Positions 55,000-62,651 of a DNA stretch of 64,000 nt are shown here, one piece after another. Position 1 is the first letter of the stretch, and each line of letters begins with the position of its first letter. This DNA is from Aromatoleum buckelii (GTDB taxonomy: Bacteria; Pseudomonadota; Gammaproteobacteria; Burkholderiales; Rhodocyclaceae): the NCBI RefSeq assembly GCF_012910785.2, contig NZ_WTVH02000010.1, positions 1,798,001 through 1,862,000 on the forward strand, read 5' to 3'. A program made the position numbers and the translations under genes. The notes beneath the pieces are model-generated. The model saw only the letters and a list, made by a program, of their open reading frames with translations. It ran no database searches and had not been told where the DNA came from.

Positions 55000-56552
55000 G
55001 CGGCGGCGGGCGTCCAGTTCATCGGCAGCAGTTCTTCGAGGCGATCGACGCGGTGGGTGTTGATCCGTGCGAGCACGTCCTTCAGATAGGCATAGGGCTC
55101 GACACCGTTCAGGCGCGCCGTCTCGATCAGGCTGAAGAGTACCGCAGCGGCCCGCCCGCCGCGTGGGCTGCCGGCGAAGAGCCAATTCTTGCGCGACAGG
55201 GCCACCGGGCGCATGGCGCGTTCGCTCAGATTGTTGTCCGCGGCGAGACTGCCGTCATTGACGAACACGGTGAGCGCCGTCCAGTTCGACAGCGTATAGG
55301 CGAAGGCTTTCGCCAGCGGCGACTTCGGCAGCAGGGTCGGGGCGTGTGCGGTGAGCCAGCGATGGAACCAGGCGAGCACGCGTGTCGTGCGTCGTTGTCG
55401 CTGTTGCCGTCGGACGTCGGGATCGGCCTGGGCAATTTGGCTTTCGATGCGGTAGATCAGCCCGATGAAGCGCAGCGCATGATGCGCAAGTCCCGGCCGG
55501 GCCCCCTTGGGCATGGCCTTGACCACGTCGAAGTACTTCCTCCTTGCATGGGCCCAGCACGCAACGTGAGTCACCCCTTCACGGAAGCTTGCGTGGTAAC
55601 CACTGTAGTCGTCGGCTTGCAGATAGCCGCGCCAGTCCCCGAGGATACGGCGTGGGTGCGTGCCGCTGCGATCCAGCGTGAAGTCGTACAGTGCCGCCGG
55701 CGCCACCGCCTGCCAGCGGCCGTGCTCGTCCTTGTGATGGCCTCCGGCCAGATATGCCCACATCCGCGCCGTGACGGTCTTGCCCGGCGCCTGCAGCGCG
55801 AGCGTCGTGTCGTCGGTGAAGATCACCGGGCTCGCGAGCACGTGCCGATGCAGCGCCGGCATCAGCACGCTCAAGAGCTCGGCCCCGTCGAGTACCCAGT
55901 CGCACAGCGTCTGGCGCGCGATCACGACGCCGTCGCGGGCGAGGATGCGCTGCTGACGGGCGAGCGGGCAATGATCGAGGTATTTCGACACCATCACGTG
56001 CGCGAGCAGCCCCGGCCCGGCGTTGCTCTTGGCGAGCGGCGAACCCTGGGCGGTGGCGGTGCGGATCGTGCTGCTGCCGTCGGCGCGCTCGCAGCGGTAC
56101 TTCAGACGCACGTTCTGGATGACTTCGAGGCGCGCCGGGATGTACTCGAGCATCTCGGAGACTTCCTCGCCGATGCGCTCGACCACGGCGAAGGCGGCTT
56201 TCTCGTCCGCGGACAGATCGTGCTCGACGCGTCGCCGCGGCAAGTGTTCACCGATCGCGGCACGCCCCGGTTGGCGCCGGCGGTGCGCCTCGACCTCGCG
56301 AAACGCTTCCGGCGGCACCGGTACTTCGACCGTCTCGCTCCACAATTCGCCTTGCCCCGCGTGGATCGCTTCGCTGCGCGGACCGAACAGCCGCCGGCGC
56401 AGTTCGGCCAGTTGGTGGCGCAGGCTCTCCATCTGTGCGTCGAACTGCGTCCGCAACCCGTCGAGCTGCGCGGCCATCTCCAGCACCATATCCTGGAGCG
56501 GCTCCACGGCGGTGGGCAGGGTCGCGCGATCGATGACGGCAGGGCGATTCAT
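54996..56552 (-). CDS. tnpC: IS66 transposase TnpC
   Basis: This protein of about 518 residues has the IS66 N-terminal coiled coil and Zn-binding region (LAELRRRLFGPRSEAI) and the DDE domain: SPVIFTDDTTLALQAPGK, DYSGYHASFREGVTHVACWAHARRKYFD and SLAADNNLSERAMRPVALSRKNWLFAGS. It ends with the usual short C-terminal domain (YAYLKDVLARINTHRVDRLEELLPMNW). The ATG at 56552 (NRPAVIDR...) is the likely start. Confidence 0.9.
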   Translation of the reverse strand: MNRPAVIDRATLPTAVEPLQDMVLEMAAQLDGLRTQFDAQMESLRHQLAELRRRLFGPRSEAIHAGQGELWSETVEVPVPPEAFREVEAHRRRQPGRAAIGEHLPRRRVEHDLSADEKAAFAVVERIGEEVSEMLEYIPARLEVIQNVRLKYRCERADGSSTIRTATAQGSPLAKSNAGPGLLAHVMVSKYLDHCPLARQQRILARDGVVIARQTLCDWVLDGAELLSVLMPALHRHVLASPVIFTDDTTLALQAPGKTVTARMWAYLAGGHHKDEHGRWQAVAPAALYDFTLDRSGTHPRRILGDWRGYLQADDYSGYHASFREGVTHVACWAHARRKYFDVVKAMPKGARPGLAHHALRFIGLIYRIESQIAQADPDVRRQQRQRRTTRVLAWFHRWLTAHAPTLLPKSPLAKAFAYTLSNWTALTVFVNDGSLAADNNLSERAMRPVALSRKNWLFAGSPRGGRAAAVLFSLIETARLNGVEPYAYLKDVLARINTHRVDRLEELLPMNWTPAAA

Positions 56553-56630
56553 GGCGCCCATCTTGCCAGCGGGCGCCGCCTCGGGGCAGTCGGTCAAACC
56601 CCAATTGCATGGCAGAGCGCGGCCTCGCAC

Positions 56631-56978
56631 TCAGCTCACGCGGGACGCGGCCACCGCCGGGAGGCGCCGCACGCGGGCCAGATCGATACCCTCGAGCCAC
56701 GCCACCAGTTCGCTCATCGCCAGAGCGCCGGCCGCAAGGCGTGCCGGATCGGCGAAGCGGCCCCGTTCCAGGCGCTTGTACAGCACCCAGAAGCCGTGGC
56801 GGTCCCACACCAGGAGCTTCACCTTGTCGCGGCGCCGGCCGATGAACACGAACACCTGCCCCGACAGCGGATCCATGCCCATGCAGGAGGCGACCAGCTG
56901 CGCCAGCGCGTCGATCGATTTCCTCATGTCGACCGCCTCGCTATACACATAGGCCCTGACCGCCGAGGACAGGATCAC
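56631..56978 (-). CDS. tnpB: IS66 accessory protein TnpB
   Basis: This 115-residue protein matches IS66 TnpB: RAYVYSEAVDMRKSIDALAQLVASCMGMDPLSGQVFVFIGRRRDKVKLLVWDRHGFWVLYKRLERGRF. It is required with TnpA for transposition in the family. Its start overlaps tnpA by 4 bp. Confidence 0.9.
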   Translation of the reverse strand: MILSSAVRAYVYSEAVDMRKSIDALAQLVASCMGMDPLSGQVFVFIGRRRDKVKLLVWDRHGFWVLYKRLERGRFADPARLAAGALAMSELVAWLEGIDLARVRRLPAVAASRVS

Positions 56979-57397
56979 AGCAACTGCGCCAGGATGCGAT
57001 CGAGCACCTGCTGCGCGGCCGCCCCTTGCAGACGCAGCGTCATCGTGCCGGGCAGGCGCACTTCGATTTCCGCGCTGCGGGAGGACGCATCCGCACCATG
57101 AGGGAGTGCGATGAACTGGCCCCGCGCATCGGCCGACTTCGACTTTGCCCGCGACGCGGGCTCGACGTCGGTCTCGGCGCGCACCAGACGCCCGACCCGA
57201 CGCCGAAACGTCGACAGCGCCAACCCGTTCGCCTCGCAGTACTGCGGGATGCTCAGCCCCTGCTCGCGACGCAGCGCTTCATGCTGCTGCCAGAACGCGT
57301 CGCCGCGGGCCATCATCCGCTTGCCCGTGCGCCAGTCGATCCGACCGCCCGCCGCACCCATACCGCTGTCGCCATCCGAACCCAACTGTCCTTCCAT
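56975..57397 (-). CDS. tnpA: IS66 accessory protein TnpA
   Basis: This 140-residue protein has the IS66 TnpA helix-turn-helix (FWQQHEALRREQGLSIPQYCEANGLALSTFRRRVGRL) and a C-terminal tail with a beta segment (AEIEVRLPGTMTLRLQGAAAQQVLDRIL). It is the first gene of the element, reading inward from the right end. Confidence 0.87.
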   Translation of the reverse strand: MEGQLGSDGDSGMGAAGGRIDWRTGKRMMARGDAFWQQHEALRREQGLSIPQYCEANGLALSTFRRRVGRLVRAETDVEPASRAKSKSADARGQFIALPHGADASSRSAEIEVRLPGTMTLRLQGAAAQQVLDRILAQLL

Positions 57398-57489
57398 CGT
57401 CGCCTGCTCCGCTATTCAAGGAGCGACAACGATCCAACAACGCGGGCAGGAACGGAAGAACGGGGGTTACCGGACGGATACGTTGATCG

Positions 57490-59508
57490 CGCGCGAGCGT
57501 TCGCGAGCACGACGGGCATTGGCTGATCTTATGCTTAGAGATCCTCGCTTTCGTATCTGCTACCTGATCCCTCACCCCGATCAGGATCTCGACGATGCCT
57601 CAGCTTTTCAGCTCTACACGCCGGGAGTGCTCGACACAGCGCATTTGGTCATGGCAGTCTGTCAATGGCCAGGCGATATTCGCGAGTTTGCCGCTGATCC
57701 GAGACACAAGCTGATGTTCCGAGCATTGCGCCTCATTGACCAGCGGATCTTGCCGATCGAGTTTGCGGCACTGGAGCATTTGGGCGATCTCCAGATTGGT
57801 CCATTCGTGGTCGTGATCACTACTTCTGCTACCCGCGACCATGTTGCAGCGATCTTGAGTCGCATTGACCGTCCTATCCTTCATATTTCGGATGAACCTA
57901 GCCAAGGCATCGTTGCAATCGGCGATGTCTCAGTCGAGTTGCTACGTGACTTTGCCAGATCAGTCCTGAACAATCGTGAGTCCGAAGACGGCTTCCGCCA
58001 AGCAGCTGGGGAGGTACTAGCGGAGGACATTAATCGATCGGTCCTACCAGCTCGGTGTGCTGCCTACAGTCACGGCCTCACTGCGGCGAATGAAGTGGCT
58101 CTGGCGGCGTTCAGTCACGCGTCGGGCACCGAGACACGCCTTGACGGGCAGGCGCGTGACATCCTGATCGAGGCTATGCTGGAATCGGCACGCGCAGTAG
58201 CGGAAGCAAGATCAGAACTCCTTCGCGATGATCTCAAGAGCAAGGTCTTAAATCGCTACATCCTGACGGCAATGTCGCCAGCATGGGTCTTTGACCGATC
58301 ACCGCCCGACTTTCATCGCGTTGAGGATGCCAATGAACGGCGGCTCCTCCGAGTCCTCTGGACACACACGAGACGACAACGAGAATTCGTTACTCATTTG
58401 CCACTTCCTCTCGGGGTGGACGTGAGCAATCCGCTCATCCAGCTGATGATGCAGCATCGAAGTGCAGAGATGATGGCATACGTAGCTGGCTTAACTGCTC
58501 TCAGTGCGCAGGATCTGACTCCTGTGCTTCGCCTCGAGCCGAAGATCAATGAAATACGTCCGAGGCTAATCCAACTTGGAGGATGCGCGCGCGGATCAGG
58601 ACCGCACCGTCCTTTCAAGATGCAGAAGTTGTTTACAGCGCTCTGCCATGAGATGCGTGACCTTATCGACATCCGGGTGCTGTCGGAACTCGCAGAATCT
58701 TCCCATCGCACTGGGGGGATCAAACTTGTAACTGATCTGCCCATTGAGTTCCTTACCATCGGATCCCTACCACTCAGCCTGCGATACGACTGTAGCCGAA
58801 TCCCCGTAACACCCGGCAGCTTGTCCCTTTGGAGCCTTCTCCGGTCGGATATGGCGATCCTCCCAAGAAGCACCTTCGCCGAGATTCTCGTAGTGCGTTC
58901 GTTCTGCGAAGGGGATCCATGCCGCCTCTTGCTTGAGCGCGCAATCCGCCGTCTGCAGCAAGAAAGGGGCGTCTCAGTATCGTTCAGGATAGTGGATGTA
59001 AATACGCCTGAGGAATTCGTAGCTGCTCTTAACTCTTTCGATTCCTCTGTAGTGATTTTTGATTGCCACGGAGCCCGAGATCACGACGATCATTCGGGCA
59101 CGATTGTGATCGGTGGAGCGCCTTTACACTTGTGGCAATACCGTACCGAGGTAAGAGTTCCCCCCATCGCGCTGTTTAGCGCCTGCGATACGTTTCCCCT
59201 TGACGGGTCTCACGGCTCTAGTTCGGCCGGAATGCTATTGCTGGGAGCACGAGCCGTTCTTGGTACGTTGCTTCCTATCGATGCACGCGTCGAGGCCGTG
59301 TTTGTCGCCAGGCTAGCCCTTCGAATAGCCGAGTTCCTCCCGCTTGCACTACGGCGGAGTCCGCATGGAATTGATTGGCGATCTTTCCTGGCCGGGATGC
59401 TTCGAATGGCTCACGTCTCGGAGGTCTTGCTGCCACTTGTTGCCAACGCAACGATCTCGCCCTCGCAAAGGGACGACATCCAATTGCACGCGAACATGGA
59501 GATTACTA
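57490..59508 (+). pseudogene. Large middle part of the SEC-C/CHAT protease gene
   Basis: This frame continues the SEC-C start and runs to the IS630 insertion. After a basic segment (RERSRARRALADLMLRDPRFRICYLIPH) there is a long, probably helical region of about 450 residues with no family I recognise. A CHAT caspase-like protease domain follows: VVIFDCHGARDHDDHSGTI with the catalytic His (about residue 566 of the restored protein), VPPIALFSACDTFP with the catalytic Cys (about 605), then GMLLLGARAVLGTLLPIDARVEAVFVARLALR. CHAT proteases act in bacterial immunity and cell death by cleaving a partner protein. No partner gene is apparent beyond Thoeris. Confidence 0.85.
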
Positions 59509-60602
59509 ACTTTTCAATAAGTAGTGTCACTATAGAGTGTATTGACACTCTGGTTGCCGGAAGAATGACTTCACGAGCTCGGGGAGTTTCTGAATGCTGC
59601 GCAGGGCCCCGAGTGCGAGGCGCTTCATGTCCTCCTTGCTCTCGACCACCTGGCGCGAAACCTTGCGCTTCACATGCGCCCAGACCGTTTCGTCCGGGTT
59701 CAGGTGCGGCGAATACGGCGGCAGGTAGAACAGCTTCAGCCGGCCGCCGAGGCTGTCGACATAGGTCTTGATCAACTTTGCCTTGTGGATCGGATGACCA
59801 TCGACGATGACGAACACCGGCTTCTGAGCGCCGATCATCAAGCGCTTGAGGAACTCCAGAAAGACCTTCGCACCGACCGAGCCTTCATGCAGCATGAACC
59901 GAAACTCGCCCTGCGCGCTCACCGCCGAGATCATGTTCAGCGAAAAGCGCCGGCCGGTGGCCGTCACCACCGGCGTCTGGCCCTGCGGCGCCCAGGTGGT
60001 GCCGGTGTGGTAGTCGGAACGGATTCCCGACTCGTCGGCGAAGTAGATCGTCGCGCCCGTCGCACGCGCTTCGGCGCGAATGGCGGGATAGGTCTCGGTC
60101 TCCCAGGTCCGCACCAGCACGGGATCCTGCTGCCAGGCCTGATAGAGCGGTTTCTGGGCGCTGAAGCCCAGGATCTTCATGAGCCGGTGGACCGAGGAAA
60201 CCGACAGTTCCTTCTTGAGCTGACGATTGATCAGGTGACGGATCAGCGTCAGCGTCCACAGCCCGAACTCGAACTTGAACTGCTGCGGGGTGTGGTCGCG
60301 GACCGCGCGGGCGAGCCAGGCCATCTCCTCGGCGCTGAGCCTGGGCGGACGTCCCGGGATCGGCTTGGCGAGCAGGGCGTTCTGGCCGCCGTTGGCGAAG
60401 TCGGCCAGCCAGCGGAAGACGCTGCGAGGATTCACGCCGAACGAGGCGGCGACGCTCTGCACGGTCTGCCCCTCACGCACCGCTTTGATGGCCTGCTGCC
60501 GCATCACCTGCAAGGTGTGATGATCGTGGGCGCGACCGTCGGAAGTTCGCTTGCATTTCATGCCGCATATTATCGCCTATATGGCATTACTTTCGGGAAA
60601 GT
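59509..60602 (-). mobile_element. IS630-family element, complete, in a TA site
   Basis: The 1,094-bp element has imperfect inverted ends (ACTTTTCAATAAGTAGTG at the left; ACTTTCCCGAAAGTAATG read from the right) and is flanked by TA on both sides (59507-59508 and 60603-60604), the standard IS630 duplication. It carries one minus-strand transposase gene and interrupts the CHAT gene near its 3' end. Confidence 0.88.
59530..60561 (-). CDS. IS630-family transposase
   Basis: This 343-residue transposase has an N-terminal helix-turn-helix (QAIKAVREGQTVQSVAASFGVNPRSVFRWLADF) and the DDE domain: TIYFADESGIRSDYHTGTTW, PVFVIVDGHPIHKAKLI and FYLPPYSPHLNPDETVWAHVKRKV. All three acidic residues are present, so it may be active. 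Confidence 0.9.
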   Translation of the reverse strand: MKCKRTSDGRAHDHHTLQVMRQQAIKAVREGQTVQSVAASFGVNPRSVFRWLADFANGGQNALLAKPIPGRPPRLSAEEMAWLARAVRDHTPQQFKFEFGLWTLTLIRHLINRQLKKELSVSSVHRLMKILGFSAQKPLYQAWQQDPVLVRTWETETYPAIRAEARATGATIYFADESGIRSDYHTGTTWAPQGQTPVVTATGRRFSLNMISAVSAQGEFRFMLHEGSVGAKVFLEFLKRLMIGAQKPVFVIVDGHPIHKAKLIKTYVDSLGGRLKLFYLPPYSPHLNPDETVWAHVKRKVSRQVVESKEDMKRLALGALRSIQKLPELVKSFFRQPECQYTL

Positions 60603-60604
60603 TA

Positions 60605-60849
60605 GTAACCGCGGTAACCCGGACTGGTTTACGTCGGTCGAGGAACAGATCTGTCGGGTCCTCGGCAGCAAAGGTAGGAATAGCCTTAACCGTCTCACTG
60701 ATGCACTTCTGCACGTTCAAGTGGGCAGCCCTGAATCACTCTTGATCGTCGAGCGCACCCCACAGGAAATAGTTGGCGAAGCTCTAGATAGCCTTCAAAC
60801 ACAAGGGAATCGCCCAACCCCCAGCGCGGAGCGGGAATTGATTCAGTGA
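60605..60849 (+). pseudogene. C-terminal part of the SEC-C/CHAT gene
   Basis: After removal of the IS630 element and one TA copy the frame continues ITSNRGNPDWFTSVEEQICRVLG... and ends ...SAERELIQ before a TGA at 60847-60849. These roughly 82 residues complete the restored protein at about 793. The stretch is helical and lies after the CHAT core, as a C-terminal cap or regulatory tail. Confidence 0.78.
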
Positions 60850-61002
60850 GATCGGCTGGAGCTTCATAGCTTGGTCTCCGCTCGGGGTCGGGTCCGGCTG
60901 TAGGATGAACTTCGGAGCGGACGTAGAGGCCAACTTTCGGAGCTACGACCGCTGACTGACGCGTTGCTGCCTTTGGCGGCGACATACCCCAACGGCCGGT
61001 CA

Positions 61003-62651
61003 GGTTTAGGTTTGTTTGACGTCTGCCCTCCACGTGACGAGGCTGGATGACGCGAGAGCGCCTGCGGGCAGACGTTGAATAAACCTCCAGGGACGAAACC
61101 GCGGGATGCTGCCGCGCGGTTTGGGCGGGACGCGGCCTATGGGAATTTGACGCCAGCCGGTGTTCCCGGGATGACCGATGATTGGCGCCTCGAACCGTCG
61201 GCAACGCACAGCTCGGCACCGAGGGCGGTCATTGGCGCCACGATCGCGCGTGCCGGAAGCGGCGAATGCTGGCGAGAAGGCATCGAACAACAGCCGGCCG
61301 CTGCCGGCGCCGGGAACTCGGGCGCCGAGGCTGTCGTGTGACGAGAGAGCTGCAAGCGGTGCATCATGGCGGAGCACGAATTGGCTGTCGACGCATGATG
61401 ATCTCGACGACCAGCATGGCGCTGCCGCAGCAGCGACAGACGAAGGTCGGTGACGGCGTGACGGCGCTTTCGTTGTCGACCGGTTCGGGTCGAGGCACAT
61501 CGAGCAAGGTACGCGCCCTCGCCAGATTCTGCTGTCGCCCGGCATTGGCCAGCAGTCCGTAGTGACGGATGCGGTGGAAACCCGTTGGCAACACATGCAG
61601 CAGGAAGCGCCGCATGAACTCGTCGGCGGCAAGCGTCATCGTCTTGTGGCGGGTACCCCCCTTGGCGCGGTAGTCCTTCCAGCGGAAGGACACGCCGTGC
61701 TCATCCATCGCCACCAATCGCCGGTTCGAGATGGCCACCCGGTGGGTGTAGCGGGAGAGATAGGCCAATACGGCCTCGGGACCGGCGAACGGACGCTTGG
61801 CATACACCACCCACTCGCACCTGCGCAGCGGCACCAACCACCGGCCGAACGCGCCGGCATCGGCCAGGGGCTCGTGCTCGCCGAAGAATTGCAGCTGGCC
61901 GGCGCGATAGAGCTTCTCGAGTTCCTCGATGAAGCGCCGACGGAACAAGCGCGACAGCACGCGCACCGGCAGGAAGAACCCGCGCCGGCAGGTTACCCAG
62001 CGTTTGCCGTCTGGAGAAATTCCACCGCCGGGGACGATGCCATGCACGTGGGGATGATGCGTCAATGCCGAACCCCAGGTGTGCAGGACCAGGGTGGCGC
62101 CGATCTGGGCGCCGAGGTGTTTCGGATCGGCGGCGATCGTCGTCAGCGTTTCCGCTGCCATGTCGAACAACAGCCGGTAGATCACCGCCTTGTTGGTGTA
62201 GGCGATGGCGCTGATCGGTTCGGGCAGCGTGAAGACGACGTGGTAGTACTCGACGGGCAGCAGATCGGCCTGTCGGGCCTCGAGCCAGCGCTGCGCGGCA
62301 CGCGCCTGGCACTTCGGGCAATGTCGATTGCGGCAGGAGTTGTAGCTGATCTCCTCATGGCCGCAGGCATTGCAACGCAATGCGTGTCCGCCCAGCGCCG
62401 CGGTACGGCACTGTTCGATGGCCGACATGACCTTGAGCTGACCGAGGCTCAGGTGGCCTGACTGCTTTGTTCGCCACGCGGGGCCATGGGTGCGGAAGAT
62501 GTCGGCGACCTCCAGGGCAGGCCGCACCATGGCCGCGCTACGGCGAGTTCAGCTTCTCCAACGGGCTGACGACCTCGCGCAGGATGTCGGTGGCGACTTG
62601 GGCATACAGGGCGGTGGTTTCCAGCTTCTTGTGCCCGAGCAGGACCTGGAT
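61003..62651 (-). mobile_element. IS91-family element, copy 2, truncated by an IS21 element
   Basis: This 1,649-bp segment is the inverted counterpart of 48765-50413; every open frame compared, on both strands, is the same in the two copies. It contains the whole transposase gene and only the last ~37 codons of the recombinase (62538-62651), where an IS21-type element begins. Its transposase-side end (61003) faces that of copy 1, so the two copies point at each other across 10.6 kb. Confidence 0.88.
61364..62530 (-). CDS. IS91-family rolling-circle transposase, copy 2
   Basis: The 388-residue protein is identical to the one encoded at 48886-50052 as far as I compared, with the zinc finger, HPHVH motif and catalytic Tyr region intact. 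With its companion recombinase truncated it may still act in trans on both copies. Confidence 0.9.
   Translation of the reverse strand: MVRPALEVADIFRTHGPAWRTKQSGHLSLGQLKVMSAIEQCRTAALGGHALRCNACGHEEISYNSCRNRHCPKCQARAAQRWLEARQADLLPVEYYHVVFTLPEPISAIAYTNKAVIYRLLFDMAAETLTTIAADPKHLGAQIGATLVLHTWGSALTHHPHVHGIVPGGGISPDGKRWVTCRRGFFLPVRVLSRLFRRRFIEELEKLYRAGQLQFFGEHEPLADAGAFGRWLVPLRRCEWVVYAKRPFAGPEAVLAYLSRYTHRVAISNRRLVAMDEHGVSFRWKDYRAKGGTRHKTMTLAADEFMRRFLLHVLPTGFHRIRHYGLLANAGRQQNLARARTLLDVPRPEPVDNESAVTPSPTFVCRCCGSAMLVVEIIMRRQPIRAPP

Larger units (their letters stand above)
54465..57481 (-). mobile_element. IS66-family element, complete, with 8-bp target duplication
   Basis: The 3,017-bp element ends in related inverted repeats (GTATCTGTCCGGCAATCCCCG at the left and CGGGGGTTACCGGACGGATAC at the right). 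It is flanked by GTTGATCG on both sides (54457-54464 and 57482-57489), the 8-bp duplication expected for IS66. It encodes TnpA, TnpB, TnpC and one passenger gene on the minus strand. It interrupts the SEC-C/CHAT gene. Confidence 0.92.

Noticed and set aside
55053-57101. A 682-codon plus-strand frame
   Set aside because: It is the antisense of IS66 tnpC and tnpB, a common artefact of high-GC DNA.
59674-60849. A 391-codon plus-strand frame taken as one gene
   Set aside because: Most of it is antisense to the IS630 transposase; only its last ~82 codons are real, as the C-terminus of the broken CHAT gene.
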